A stretch of 64,000 nucleotides of DNA from Paenibacillus tepidiphilus (GCF_008635795.1 NZ_VWRQ01000025.1:33624-97623), one strand, 5' to 3'; shown: positions 8,093 to 16,913, counted from the first letter of the stretch. Notes: generated by a model from the letters alone, not told the origin. Made by a program: numbers and translations.

Positions 8093-8860
8093 ATGAAAAG
8101 ACGAGGAATTCCGAAGCTGGCACTATTGGCCGGCGGGCTTGTGCTGTACTTCCTGGTTAACGAACCGGGAACCGCCCATGCGATGCATATTATGGAGGGT
8201 TTTTTGCCGCTGGGATGGGCGGTCTTCTGGTGGGCGGCATTTCTGCCGTTCTTTGCACTTGGGGTATGGAAGCTTAAGCTCATGACCCGGGACAATCCCG
8301 ATCTGAAGCTGCTGCTGGGACTTTCGGGAGCGTTCACCTTCGTGCTGTCGGCGCTCAAGCTGCCGTCGGTAACGGGAAGCAGCTCGCATCCTACAGGAAC
8401 CGGGCTCGGAGCCGTGATGCTGGGGCCGCTGCCGATGAGCGTGATCGGATCGGTTGTGCTGGCGTTCCAGGCGCTGCTGCTGGCCCATGGCGGGTTGACT
8501 ACACTGGGCGCGAATGCTTTTTCGATGGCGGTAGCTGGGTCTTTTGCCGGTTATGCGGTTTATAAGCTGGTCATGAAAAGCTCGGAACGCGAGCGGCTGG
8601 CGGTGTTTCTTGCGGCGGCAATTGCCGATCTGACAACGTATGTGGTGACCTCTGTTCAGCTGGCGGCTGCTTTCCCGGCTGCGGATGGCGGATTTGCCGC
8701 CTCCTTTTTGAAATTCGGCAGTATCTTTGCCGTAACGCAAATCCCGCTGGCCATCAGCGAGGGACTGCTGACCGTTCTGCTGTGGAACTGGCTGAAATCC
8801 TACAGTCCAGGGGAACTGTCGCTCCTGAAACGCCAAACCAAAGGAGGAATCTCCCGATGA
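8093..8860 (+). CDS. cbiM: Cobalt ECF transporter substrate-binding membrane protein CbiM
   Basis: This 255-residue integral membrane protein is the cobalt-specific component of the CbiMNQO importer. The mature start region MHIMEGFLPLGWAVFWW carries the N-terminal His cluster that binds Co(II) in this family, after a cleavable or buried first helix. TSVQLA and LTVLLWNWL fit the last helices. The upstream ATG in the terminator region is ignored because GGGAGGACAGG sits directly before the ATG at 8093. It is the first gene of the B12-riboswitch transcript, and its stop overlaps the cbiN start. Confidence 0.96.
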   Translation: MKRRGIPKLALLAGGLVLYFLVNEPGTAHAMHIMEGFLPLGWAVFWWAAFLPFFALGVWKLKLMTRDNPDLKLLLGLSGAFTFVLSALKLPSVTGSSSHPTGTGLGAVMLGPLPMSVIGSVVLAFQALLLAHGGLTTLGANAFSMAVAGSFAGYAVYKLVMKSSERERLAVFLAAAIADLTTYVVTSVQLAAAFPAADGGFAASFLKFGSIFAVTQIPLAISEGLLTVLLWNWLKSYSPGELSLLKRQTKGGISR

Positions 8861-9150
8861 GCAAATGGAAAAATGCTGTCATGCTGCTGGCCGTCGTCCT
8901 GCTGGCTCTGCTGCCGCTGCTGCTGGTGAACGGAGATTTCGGCGGTGCGGATGATGCGGCCGAAGGAGCGATCACCGAAATTGACCCGTCCTATGAGCCC
9001 TGGTTCCAGCCGTTGACCGAGCTGCCGGGCGAGACCGAAAGTATGCTGTTCGCCCTGCAGGCAGCAGCAGGCGCCGGAGTGATCGGTTATGCCGTCGGGC
9101 TGTGGAAGGGCCGGGGCGAACGGCGCAGAGCCCATGCTGAGAAGAATTGA
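8857..9150 (+). CDS. cbiN: Cobalt transport protein CbiN
   Basis: This 97-residue protein has two membrane helices separated by a short external loop containing YEPWFQPL, the CbiN pattern. CbiN is needed with CbiM for cobalt uptake. Its ATG overlaps the cbiM stop (ATGA), preceded by AAAGGAGG. It is co-translated with the other transporter genes. Confidence 0.95.
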   Translation: MSKWKNAVMLLAVVLLALLPLLLVNGDFGGADDAAEGAITEIDPSYEPWFQPLTELPGETESMLFALQAAAGAGVIGYAVGLWKGRGERRRAHAEKN

Positions 9151-9913
9151 TGCCCTGTCCTGCAGAAATGCGCTGCGGCCGTTGCCGCCGCTGTGGAAGA
9201 GCCTGTTCACTGCAGTGATGTTTATTCTTTCCTATATGGTTCATCCGGCTCTGCAGCTGATCATTTGCTTGTGGATGATGTACTGGTGTACACATCACGC
9301 ACGGATTCCCCGGCGCGCTTATGGCCTGCTGTTCGGTACAGCGCTGTTCTTCTTCGCGCTCAGCCTGCCGCCGCTGCTGGTAGAGCTCGGACGTCCGGCA
9401 GACGGAGAGGCCATTCTGCACTTGCCGTTGTCCGGACAGCTCCAGCTCTATATAACGGCTGAAGGGTTGTGCCGTGCCGGATTACTATTGACCAGGGTAA
9501 TGGCCTGTCTGTCCTGCTCTTTGTTCCTGATACTGACGACACCCTTCGGCGAGCTGCTGCAGGTGCTGCACAGGCTGCGGCTTCCGCAGATTGTGCTGGA
9601 GCTGATGCTTGTGATGTACCGTTTTCTGTTCCTGCTGAGCGACACGGCGCATGGCCTCTTGCTGGCGCGGCGGCTGCGCGGGGGCGGACGGAGAATTACG
9701 CTCAGGGAGACGGCGGGAATGGGAGGAGCGCTCCTGGCCGGCACCATGCGCCGCTACCGCGGGTTCGCCCAAGGTCTGGCGGTACGCGGATATACAGGGG
9801 AGATTGCCCTGCCGCCTGCAGAGCCGCGAGTTCTTCCGCGCGGCCTTGCACTGCGCGCGGGTGCGGGCATTCTCCTTCTGCTGCTGGCCCAGCTGTGGCT
9901 GCTTCAGGCATAG
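9134..9913 (+). CDS. cbiQ: Cobalt ECF transporter transmembrane protein CbiQ
   Basis: This 259-residue energy-coupling membrane component links the CbiO ATPases to CbiM/CbiN. It shows several membrane helices and the coupling motif LARRLRGGGRR followed by AQGLAVRGYTGE, matching the two arginine-containing signatures of EcfT proteins. The ATG at 9134 overlaps the last 17 bases of cbiN; the longer upstream frame lacks a good ribosome site. About 105 bp separate it from cbiO. Confidence 0.93.
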   Translation: MLRRIDALSCRNALRPLPPLWKSLFTAVMFILSYMVHPALQLIICLWMMYWCTHHARIPRRAYGLLFGTALFFFALSLPPLLVELGRPADGEAILHLPLSGQLQLYITAEGLCRAGLLLTRVMACLSCSLFLILTTPFGELLQVLHRLRLPQIVLELMLVMYRFLFLLSDTAHGLLLARRLRGGGRRITLRETAGMGGALLAGTMRRYRGFAQGLAVRGYTGEIALPPAEPRVLPRGLALRAGAGILLLLLAQLWLLQA

Positions 9914-10018
9914 ACCGCTATAACATAACAACAACTATCAGCAGCAGCCCGCTGCCTGCGGGGTAGTTACAACACAGACCGGCACCTTCTGCATTCGCGC
10001 CGGCAGCGAAGGAGACAG

Positions 10019-10921
10019 ATGAACATGGATGCCTGCATGGCCTTTGAAGACGTCGTATACCATTATCCGGATGCTGCGGGACCGGCACTGAACCACCTGA
10101 CCGTGTCGGTCCCCAAAGGACTCAAGACAGCGGTTCTCGGCCATAACGGCTCGGGCAAATCCACGTTCTTCCTGCATGCCGTCGGCGTGCTGCGCCCGCA
10201 GCACGGCCGGGTTCTTCTGGAAGGAGCCGCACTCGGCTACTCAAGGAAAGAGCTTGCCGCCCTGCGCCGTTCGGTCGGTCTGGTGCTGCAGGACCCTGAG
10301 CAGCAGCTGATTCTGGGTACGCCGCTGGAGGATGCGTCGTTCGGGCTGCGCGCTGCGGGCATGAACGAAGGCGATATCCGGAGTCGCTGCATGGAGGTGC
10401 TGGAGCAGCTTGGACTGGCTGACCTGCGGGACCAGCCCATCCACCAGCTTAGTCTGGGCCAGAAGAAACGGGTCTCTCTGGCTGGAGTACTCGCCATGCG
10501 GCCGGAGCTGATCCTGCTCGATGAGCCTACCTCATACCTCGACCCGTTATCCGAAGTCCAACTGCTCACTGGCCTGGATATAGCCCGGAGCCAGGGGGCG
10601 ACCCTCGTCATGGCGACCCATGATATGAATCTGGCTTACCGCTGGGCGGACTGGATCATTGTGCTCGATCATGGAGCATGCCGCATAGCCGGCCGCCCGG
10701 ATGAAATCTTCGCGGCCGGAGGCACCCGGCTTCCGGCCGGACTGGCTATGCCGCTGCTTGCCGACATCTGGTACAGCTTGCCCCGGCAATATATCTCTGG
10801 CCGGCCGGCTCCCCGTGACAGCGAGCAAATGATACAGCGGTTGGCGGAGCTGCTTGCGGAGAATAGCACGCCAGGACATAGCGGAGGCAACATGAAATCA
10901 GAGGAAGAGGAACAGGACTGA
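10019..10921 (+). CDS. cbiO: Cobalt ECF transporter ATP-binding protein CbiO
   Basis: This 300-residue ATPase powers cobalt import. Walker A is GHNGSGKST near residue 41, the Q-loop is VLQDPEQQLILG (typical of EcfA/CbiO), the signature is LSLGQKKRVSLAG, and Walker B is LILLDEPTSYLD. GAAGGAGACAG precedes the ATG. It closes the cbiMNQO set. A 74-bp tandem repeat fills the gap before the corrin biosynthesis genes. Confidence 0.96.
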   Translation: MNMDACMAFEDVVYHYPDAAGPALNHLTVSVPKGLKTAVLGHNGSGKSTFFLHAVGVLRPQHGRVLLEGAALGYSRKELAALRRSVGLVLQDPEQQLILGTPLEDASFGLRAAGMNEGDIRSRCMEVLEQLGLADLRDQPIHQLSLGQKKRVSLAGVLAMRPELILLDEPTSYLDPLSEVQLLTGLDIARSQGATLVMATHDMNLAYRWADWIIVLDHGACRIAGRPDEIFAAGGTRLPAGLAMPLLADIWYSLPRQYISGRPAPRDSEQMIQRLAELLAENSTPGHSGGNMKSEEEEQD

Positions 10922-10989
10922 GCCGGCGGGATGGCTATAAGGGCGATCGCTTGAACTGGCCTAACCTGAACTGGCTTTAGATGGCCGCA

Positions 10990-11240
10990 GGAATGAAGAG
11001 CCTGTATACGAAGCCGGCATAAAATGAAACAGGTAAAGGCCTGGATTGACGAAGGATCTGGCAAGGAATGAAGAGCCTGTATACGAAGCCGGCATAAATG
11101 GAACAGGTAAAGGCCTGGATTGACTAAGGACCTGGCAAGGAACGAAGGGCCGGCATACGAAGCCGGCATAAATGGAACAGGTAAAGGCCTGGATTGACTA
11201 AGGACCTGGCAAGGAACGAAGGGCCGGCATAAATGAAACT
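10990..11240. repeat. 74-bp tandem repeat, about 3.4 copies
   Basis: Units begin at 10990 (75 bp), 11065 (74), 11139 (74) and a partial one at 11213, each opening with GGAAYGAAG and containing AAGCCGGCATAAA and GGCCTGGATTGAC. The last full copies are nearly identical, suggesting recent expansion. The period is not a multiple of three and no start signal fits, so it is not coding. It lies between cbiO and the cbiH-cbiX fusion. Confidence 0.9.
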
Positions 11241-11337
11241 GAGGCAGGCTGGTCACTGCGTTAGCGTACCTCAGTGAACAGCATAAACATAAGCAGCAAC
11301 GGGTTGAGGGAGAAAAGCGGAAACGGAGGAAACATAC

Positions 11338-13410
11338 ATGAACAATCAAGGGAAGCTGTGGGTCATCGGCTTTGGGCCGGGTGCGCTGGAGCATATTACC
11401 GGCCGGGCTTTGGCCGCCATTGAAGAAAGCGAGGCGGTCATCGGCTATAACACCTATGTGGAGCTGATCAAGCCCCTGCTGACGCATCAGGAGATCGTAG
11501 GCACCGGCATGACCGAAGAGGTCAGCCGGGCCCAGGAGGCTGTGCGCAGGGCAGAGTCCGGGCAAGCGGTGGCGGTGATCTCCAGCGGAGACGCAGGCGT
11601 CTACGGCATGGCCGGCCTGATCTATGAGGTGCTGATGGAAAGAGGCTGGAAGACGGAAGAAGGGCCACAGGTAGAGGTCATTCCCGGTATTTCAGCCATC
11701 CAGTCCTGCGCTTCGCTGCTTGGCGCTCCGGTTATGCATGATGCCTGCACAATCAGCCTCAGCGACCACCTGACGCCTTGGGAGAGTATTGCGGCACGGA
11801 TTGAAGCCGCTGCTTCGGCCGATTTCGTGATTGCCTTTTACAATCCGCGCAGCCATAAGCGGACGCGCCAGATTGAAGAAGCCCGGGAGATTCTGCTGCG
11901 CTACCGCGACCCGGCCACACCGGTGGGCATTGTCAAGAATGCCTACCGTGAGCGCCAGCAGACGGTGATTACAACACTGCAGGCAATGCTGGAGCAGGAG
12001 ATCGGTATGCTGTCTACAGTGATTGTCGGCAATTCAGCGACAACTGTCTACGAAGGAATCATGGTCACGCCGCGCGGGTATGAACGCAAGTATAATCTGG
12101 GCGAAGAAGTCCAGCCGCTGAAGCCGCATGAACGGCTGCGGCCGGCGGCGGAGCCGTGGGCGCTGGATTCGGCCCGGCCGGGACGTACTGGAGAGGAACG
12201 GAAAAGCGCGGTGCTGCTGGTCGGACACGGCAGCCGGGTGCCCGAAGGCAATGAGCAGCTGCTAGATCTTACAGCACAGCTGGCCTCACGCAGACCCGAA
12301 CTGCATATTGAAACCTGTTTTATCGAGCTGGCCGCACCGTCGATTGCCGAAGGTGTTGACCTGTGTGTGCAAGCCGGGGCAGAGGTGATCTATGTAGTTC
12401 CTATTATTCTGTTCGCAGCAGGACACGCCAAGCTCGATATCCCCGCAGCGTTGGACTGGGCCCGCAGCAGCTACCCTGGGGTGAAATTTATATACGGCCG
12501 TCCGGTCGGTGTACAAGAACGGGCAGTGGAAATTCTCCAGGATCGGATTACGGAGGCAGTCCGGCTGCAGCCGGAGTATCCTCTGCTGCATGAATGGGCC
12601 GATGGCCCGGAAGCCGGTGACGGCAGACACAATGCCGGGTATAGCTATGGCCGTATAGAGCATGTGCCAGCCGTGGCGATGGATGAACTGAACCCGCTGA
12701 ATAAGATGGGTCTTGAAGGTCAGGAAGACACTGCTGATCCGGCCGGGATTTCTGTGGAAGACAAAGATACGGTAGTCCTTCTTATGGGCCGCGGGGGAAG
12801 TGATCCCGATGCCAACAGCGATCTCTGCAAGCTGGCGAGGATGCTCTGGGAAAAGACCGCTTATGCAAGCGTTGAGAGCTGTTTCATCGCGGTGGCAAAG
12901 CCTTCCTTGCCGGATGGACTGGAACGCTGCCTGACGCTTGGAGCGCGCAGAATTATCGTTCTGCCGTATCTGCTGTTCACCGGGGTGCTGATGAGACAAT
13001 TTGAGGAGACAGTCGGTGCTTTCGCCGCAGCCCATCCGGAGATTATCGTGGAGCTCGGCAGCTATATCGGCACGCATCCGCTGTTCTCCGAGATGCTTGA
13101 GGAGCGGATGAATGAAGCCTTGTCCGGCCAGACAAACATGAACTGCGATAATTGCAGTTACCGTTCCACGGCGGCAGCGAATCGTCAACATCATCATGGA
13201 CATCATCATAGCCATGATCATGGGCACGGACATAGCCATACCCACGACCAGGGGCACAGCCATGATCATGGGCACAACAGTCATAGTCACGGCCATGATC
13301 ATGGGCACAACAGCCATAGTCACGGCCATGATCATGACCGTCAGCCGGTATCCGTGGCGCCTGCGGTTGCGGGTGTGCAGCAAGAGGACAAGGGGAAGCC
13401 GGCGCGATGA
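11338..13410 (+). CDS. cbiH-cbiX: Fusion: precorrin-3B C17-methyltransferase (CbiH/CobJ) + sirohydrochlorin cobaltochelatase (CbiX) with His-rich tail
   Basis: This 690-residue fusion covers two anaerobic B12 steps. Residues 1-245 form the C17-methyltransferase that contracts the ring (IGFGPGA, SSGDAGVYGMAG, SLSDHLTPW). After a linker, residues ~288-600 form a long CbiX with two chelatase-like halves (VGHGSR at 295 and GRGGSDPDAN at ~483) that inserts Co(II) into sirohydrochlorin. M601-N-C-D-N-C606 is the MXCXXC motif described as an Fe-S site in Bacillus megaterium CbiX. Residues ~617-667 hold 25 histidines in 50, a metal-storage or delivery tail. The ATG follows ACGGAGGAAAC. The stop overlaps the next start. 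Confidence 0.93.
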   Translation: MNNQGKLWVIGFGPGALEHITGRALAAIEESEAVIGYNTYVELIKPLLTHQEIVGTGMTEEVSRAQEAVRRAESGQAVAVISSGDAGVYGMAGLIYEVLMERGWKTEEGPQVEVIPGISAIQSCASLLGAPVMHDACTISLSDHLTPWESIAARIEAAASADFVIAFYNPRSHKRTRQIEEAREILLRYRDPATPVGIVKNAYRERQQTVITTLQAMLEQEIGMLSTVIVGNSATTVYEGIMVTPRGYERKYNLGEEVQPLKPHERLRPAAEPWALDSARPGRTGEERKSAVLLVGHGSRVPEGNEQLLDLTAQLASRRPELHIETCFIELAAPSIAEGVDLCVQAGAEVIYVVPIILFAAGHAKLDIPAALDWARSSYPGVKFIYGRPVGVQERAVEILQDRITEAVRLQPEYPLLHEWADGPEAGDGRHNAGYSYGRIEHVPAVAMDELNPLNKMGLEGQEDTADPAGISVEDKDTVVLLMGRGGSDPDANSDLCKLARMLWEKTAYASVESCFIAVAKPSLPDGLERCLTLGARRIIVLPYLLFTGVLMRQFEETVGAFAAAHPEIIVELGSYIGTHPLFSEMLEERMNEALSGQTNMNCDNCSYRSTAAANRQHHHGHHHSHDHGHGHSHTHDQGHSHDHGHNSHSHGHDHGHNSHSHGHDHDRQPVSVAPAVAGVQQEDKGKPAR

Positions 13411-14186
13411 TCTTTATGCTCTGCGGTACCGGCGATGCCCGTGAGCTGGCGCTGACCCTTAGCGGGCACGGGCTGCCGCTAGTGGCGTCCGTGGTGACCC
13501 CGAGTGCCGCCGTCAGGCTGGCTGAAGCCGGGATACGCTCGGTTACGGGCAGGCTGGATCGGGAGGCAATGATCCGCGTGCTGCGGGAAGGCGGCTTCCG
13601 CGCAGTGGTGGATGCCAGCCATCCGTATGCAGAGGAAGCGCATGCGAATGCCGCCGCTGCTGCGGCCGCGCTGGAGCTGCCCTGCTACCGCTATGAGCGG
13701 CGGAGCCTGTCCTATGCCGGGCATCCCCGGCTGATTACAGTTCCCAGCTATGAGGCGGCAGCGCTGCAGGCCAGGAAGCTAAAGGGCTCGATCATGCTGA
13801 CGACCGGCGGCAAGACGCTGGAGATCTTCGCAAGGCAGCTGCTTGGCGATCCGCAAATCCGCTTGACGGTGCGGCTGCTGCCCTGTCTGGAGAATATCAC
13901 GCGCTGTCTGGAGCTGGGTATTGAGCAGCGCAATATTATTGGGCTGCAGGGCCCTTTTTCCCGGGGGCTGAATGAAGAGTTGTTCCGGCAATACGGAACT
14001 GAGGTTATGATCACCAAGGAAAGCGGCGCCGAAGGCTCACTCGACGAAAAGGTGCATGCCGCCCTCGATATGGGCCTGCACGTAATTGTTATTTCCCGGC
14101 CCCGGACGAGTTACCTTACTGTACGCCGATTCGATTCTTTTACAGCACTGACTGAGGCGCTTCTGGCTGCGCCGGAGCTGAAATAA
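13407..14186 (+). CDS. cbiJ: Cobalt-precorrin-6A reductase
   Basis: This 259-residue NAD(P)H-dependent reductase acts at the precorrin-6A step of the corrin ring. LCGTGDARELA is the N-terminal nucleotide-binding motif, VVDASHPYAEEA the conserved central motif, and LTTGGKTLE and LQGPFS later family motifs. It overlaps the fusion gene upstream by 4 bp (ATGA). It is followed by a 0.7-kb non-coding island, so the next corrin gene may need its own promoter or depend on read-through. Confidence 0.93.
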   Translation: MIFMLCGTGDARELALTLSGHGLPLVASVVTPSAAVRLAEAGIRSVTGRLDREAMIRVLREGGFRAVVDASHPYAEEAHANAAAAAAALELPCYRYERRSLSYAGHPRLITVPSYEAAALQARKLKGSIMLTTGGKTLEIFARQLLGDPQIRLTVRLLPCLENITRCLELGIEQRNIIGLQGPFSRGLNEELFRQYGTEVMITKESGAEGSLDEKVHAALDMGLHVIVISRPRTSYLTVRRFDSFTALTEALLAAPELK

Positions 14187-14902
14187 GAAGAGTGTAAGAG
14201 GCGGAAAGCTGTACAATGCGAACCTAATAATTTTAATAGCGACCAGCTTGTGAAGCTTCAGACCTTAATTGCATTCTGTACAACTATTTATTGGGATTGC
14301 TGGCTGTCTGATCGTTTAGCTGCATTTTATACAACTATTATCCGGTAGAAGCCGCGTATAGAAGGAAATGTCTGGATATAGATGTATGAAGTGCAATTAT
14401 TCGCTCTGGAGCAAACGAATTGGCCTTTTTAAGTGTACAAAATGCAACTAAAGTTGGCGGCTACTGGTTCTAGTAATAAGCGTAAGTTTGCTACAGGCGC
14501 AAGATTTACATAACCGCTGGTTTGCGATGAGTATTAATTTTGCTAAAATTCGAAAGATCATTGTTAGCATAGGTTTGTGGAAAACCGAAGTTTGCGACAA
14601 GCGGTAAATAGCCGAAAAACATAAGTATTCCGTAAGCATAATTTTGTTGAAGTGCAAAAGTTTGTGGTAAGCATACTATTCGGAAATTCGGAAGTTAGTT
14701 AAAAACATAAGTTGCCGACATCCAGGTCTGCTATAGGTGGTGGTCTCCCATAAACTTGCTGAAAGCGAAGCCCGCATGTAGACAGTTCTGCCGTACGTAC
14801 TGGCTTATCACAAGTATAGGTTTTCCTGAATGCATTCCAGACAACGAATCTACCTGCGATTACAAGTCGCTGGGAGTACAGAAGGTGGAAGGAGGAAGAG
14901 TG
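14187..14902. other. Gene-free repeat island between cbiJ and cbiC
   Basis: No convincing gene is present. The first part holds a four-unit palindrome array (14266-14450). The second part (about 14480-14720) holds degenerate copies of another motif around AAGTTTGCGACAAGC and ACATAAG. It is clearly AT-richer than the flanking corrin genes. No promoter for cbiC was recognised with confidence. Confidence 0.75.
14266..14450. repeat. Four-unit palindrome array, copy 1 (51/62/51 spacing)
   Basis: Four 21-bp imperfect palindromes of the form TA-RNTGYA-N5-TRCAAYTA begin at 14266, 14317, 14379 and 14430. Start-to-start distances are 51, 62 and 51 bp, identical to arrays at 36279 and 63726. Spacers of 30, 41 and 30 bp are not recognisably conserved. 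Confidence 0.85.
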
Positions 14903-15556
14903 ATGGATTTTGGAACGGAGTTCAAGCCGCTTACGGTGGAACCCCAGGAAATTGAAAATCTGAGCTTTGATATGATAGCGGAGGAACTGGGGGCACATGA
15001 TTTTACGCCCGAACAGTTCCCGGTGGTACAGCGGATTATCCACGCTTCTGCCGATTTTGAGCTGGGGCGGAGCCTGGTATTCCATCCTGAGGCGATTGCC
15101 GCAGGAATAGCGGCCATCCGTGCGGGACAGCCGGTTATTGCCGATGTGCGTATGGTGGAAGCGGGCATCTCCAAACCGCGGCTGGCGCAATACGGCTGCG
15201 AAGTCAGAGTGCACATCGGTGATCCGGATGTGGTACAGGAGGCCCGGGAAATAGGTGCCACTCGTGCAATCATGGCGATACGCAAAGCCTGCCGGGAGGC
15301 ACCGGGCGGCATTTATGTCATCGGCAATGCGCCGACGGCGCTGCTGGAGCTGATCCGGCTGGTCAGAGAGGGCGCGGTGAGCCCCGGCCTTGTAATCGGG
15401 ATGCCGGTCGGCTTCGTCTCGGCGGCCGAGTCTAAGGATGAGCTGCGCCGCCTGGATATGCCCTACATCACGAATATCGGACGGAAGGGCGGCAGCACGG
15501 TGGTTGTGGCTGCGCTCAACGCGCTCAGTCTGCTTGCCGCCCGGCGGGAGGCATAG
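14903..15556 (+). CDS. cbiC: Cobalt-precorrin-8 methylmutase
   Basis: This 217-residue enzyme moves the C11 methyl to C12, giving cobyrinic (hydrogenobyrinic-type) acid. Typical motifs are RIIHASADFE with the active-site His, DVRMVEAGI, GNAPTALLEL, PVGFVSAAESK and GRKGGSTVVVAALNAL. A longer frame opens at 14756, but GGAGGAAGAG directly precedes the ATG at 14903 and the family starts here. It is followed immediately by cbiD. Confidence 0.95.
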   Translation: MDFGTEFKPLTVEPQEIENLSFDMIAEELGAHDFTPEQFPVVQRIIHASADFELGRSLVFHPEAIAAGIAAIRAGQPVIADVRMVEAGISKPRLAQYGCEVRVHIGDPDVVQEAREIGATRAIMAIRKACREAPGGIYVIGNAPTALLELIRLVREGAVSPGLVIGMPVGFVSAAESKDELRRLDMPYITNIGRKGGSTVVVAALNALSLLAARREA

Positions 15557-15557
15557 C

Positions 15558-16913
15558 ATGGGCGGAATGCGCGGCAGGAAGGCAGCCAGGCAGGGCGGCC
15601 ATCCAGAGAAGCCTGAAAGCAAGCCAGCGTGCCCGGCGTCTGGCATTGCAGGTGCGCCTGCGTTGCAAGCCGCGAGTAAAGCCGGCGTTCTTGCGTCCCC
15701 GGCGCCTGCGTCGCCAGCCGCGAGTAAAGCCGGCGCTCCTGCGTGCCCGGCGCCTGCGTCGCCAGCCGCGAGTAAAGCCGGCGCTCCAGACGCCGGCCAT
15801 GCCGGAGAGCCCCCGGCCGCCGGCGCTCCGGCAGGCCCGCTGCGCCGGGGCTACACGACCGGCGCCTGCGCGGCGGCCGCAGCCAAAGGCGCGGCGCTGC
15901 TGCTGCTCACCGGCGAAGCGGCGCCGGCGGTGGAGCTCTGCCTGCCAGCCGGGTTCCGGCACAGCTTCCAGCTGACCGGCTGGCGGCGGGAGGAGACCGG
16001 CGCGGCAACCTGCGCGACGGTCAAAGACGCCGGAGACGATCCGGACGCCACCCACGGAGCGCTGATCGAGGCAACCGTGAGCTGGCGTGCGGAGCCGGGT
16101 GTGGAAATCGACGGCGGCCGGGGCGTCGGGCGGGTTACGAAGCCCGGCCTGCCGGTGCCGCCGGGGAAAGCGGCGATCAATCCCGTGCCGCAGCGGATGA
16201 TCCGCGAAGCGGTGACGGAGGTGCTGGAGGAACTTGGCGCAGCGCAGGGACTGCGGGTGGTGATCAGCGTGCCCGAAGGTGAAGCGATTGCGGCCAGGAC
16301 GCTGAATCCGCGCTTGGGGATCGTTGGCGGCATCTCCATCCTTGGCACGCGCGGCGTGGTCACGCCGTTCTCCACCGAGGCGTACAAAGCAAGCGTCGAG
16401 CAGGCGATTTCTGTGGCCGCTGCGGCGGGCGGGCGCCATATTGTGCTGACCACCGGGGGCAGCAGCGAGAAATATGCGCAGGCGATGTTCGGGCAGCTTC
16501 CGGAGGAAGCTTTTGTACAGATGGGCGAATACGTCGGCTTCTCGCTGACCCACGCCAAGGCTTACGGCATCGGCAAAGTGACGCTGGTAGGAATGGCGGG
16601 CAAATTTTCCAAGGTGGCGCAGGGGGCGATGCTGATCCACTCCAAGAATGCACCGGTCGATTTCGGCTTTCTCGCCGCGGTTGCCGCTGATTCCGGAGCC
16701 GGGCAGGAGACGCTTACGGCCATCGCCGCCGCCAATACCGCCGCGCAAGTGGTCGATATGATGACGGAGGCGGGAAACCGGCTTTTTTTTGAAAAAATAT
16801 GTGAATATGCCTGCCGCCATTGCCTGAGCCATGTGAATGGGGGCATGACGGTGGAAATGGTGCTGATTACGATGAAGGGCCGGGTGCTGGGAAGGGCGGA
16901 GTGCAGTGGATAA
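15558..16913 (+). CDS. cbiD: Cobalt-precorrin-5B C1-methyltransferase with Ala/Pro repeat extension
   Basis: This 451-residue protein methylates C1 in the anaerobic pathway. The catalytic domain starts near residue 95 with LRRGYTTGACAAAAAKGA, the CbiD signature, and continues through GTRGVVTPFS and VLTTGGSSEKYA to the MVLITMKG tail. The first ~95 residues are an Ala/Pro/Lys-rich extension built from a 16-residue repeat (PASPAASKAGAPA type). Normal CbiD is about 360-380 residues, so this region is extra. The ATG at 15558 follows GGGAGG, directly after cbiC. Its end overlaps the next gene by 8 bp. Confidence 0.93.
   Translation: MGGMRGRKAARQGGHPEKPESKPACPASGIAGAPALQAASKAGVLASPAPASPAASKAGAPACPAPASPAASKAGAPDAGHAGEPPAAGAPAGPLRRGYTTGACAAAAAKGAALLLLTGEAAPAVELCLPAGFRHSFQLTGWRREETGAATCATVKDAGDDPDATHGALIEATVSWRAEPGVEIDGGRGVGRVTKPGLPVPPGKAAINPVPQRMIREAVTEVLEELGAAQGLRVVISVPEGEAIAARTLNPRLGIVGGISILGTRGVVTPFSTEAYKASVEQAISVAAAAGGRHIVLTTGGSSEKYAQAMFGQLPEEAFVQMGEYVGFSLTHAKAYGIGKVTLVGMAGKFSKVAQGAMLIHSKNAPVDFGFLAAVAADSGAGQETLTAIAAANTAAQVVDMMTEAGNRLFFEKICEYACRHCLSHVNGGMTVEMVLITMKGRVLGRAECSG
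15656..15795 (+). repeat. 48-bp in-frame repeat in the cbiD 5' region
   Basis: Units begin at 15656 and 15704 (48 bp each), with a third at 15752 that diverges at its end. Each encodes 16 residues containing AASKAG. The very high identity between units 2 and 3 suggests recent slippage. Confidence 0.88.

Noticed and set aside
10669..11565. 298-codon minus-strand frame across the 74-bp repeat
   Set aside because: It overlaps the ends of two real genes, and the repeat period is not a multiple of three, so its repeats do not encode a repeated peptide.
14266..14450. CRISPR array
   Set aside because: Only four units, each degenerate and palindromic, with two different spacer lengths and no cas genes; the same layout recurs at three loci.
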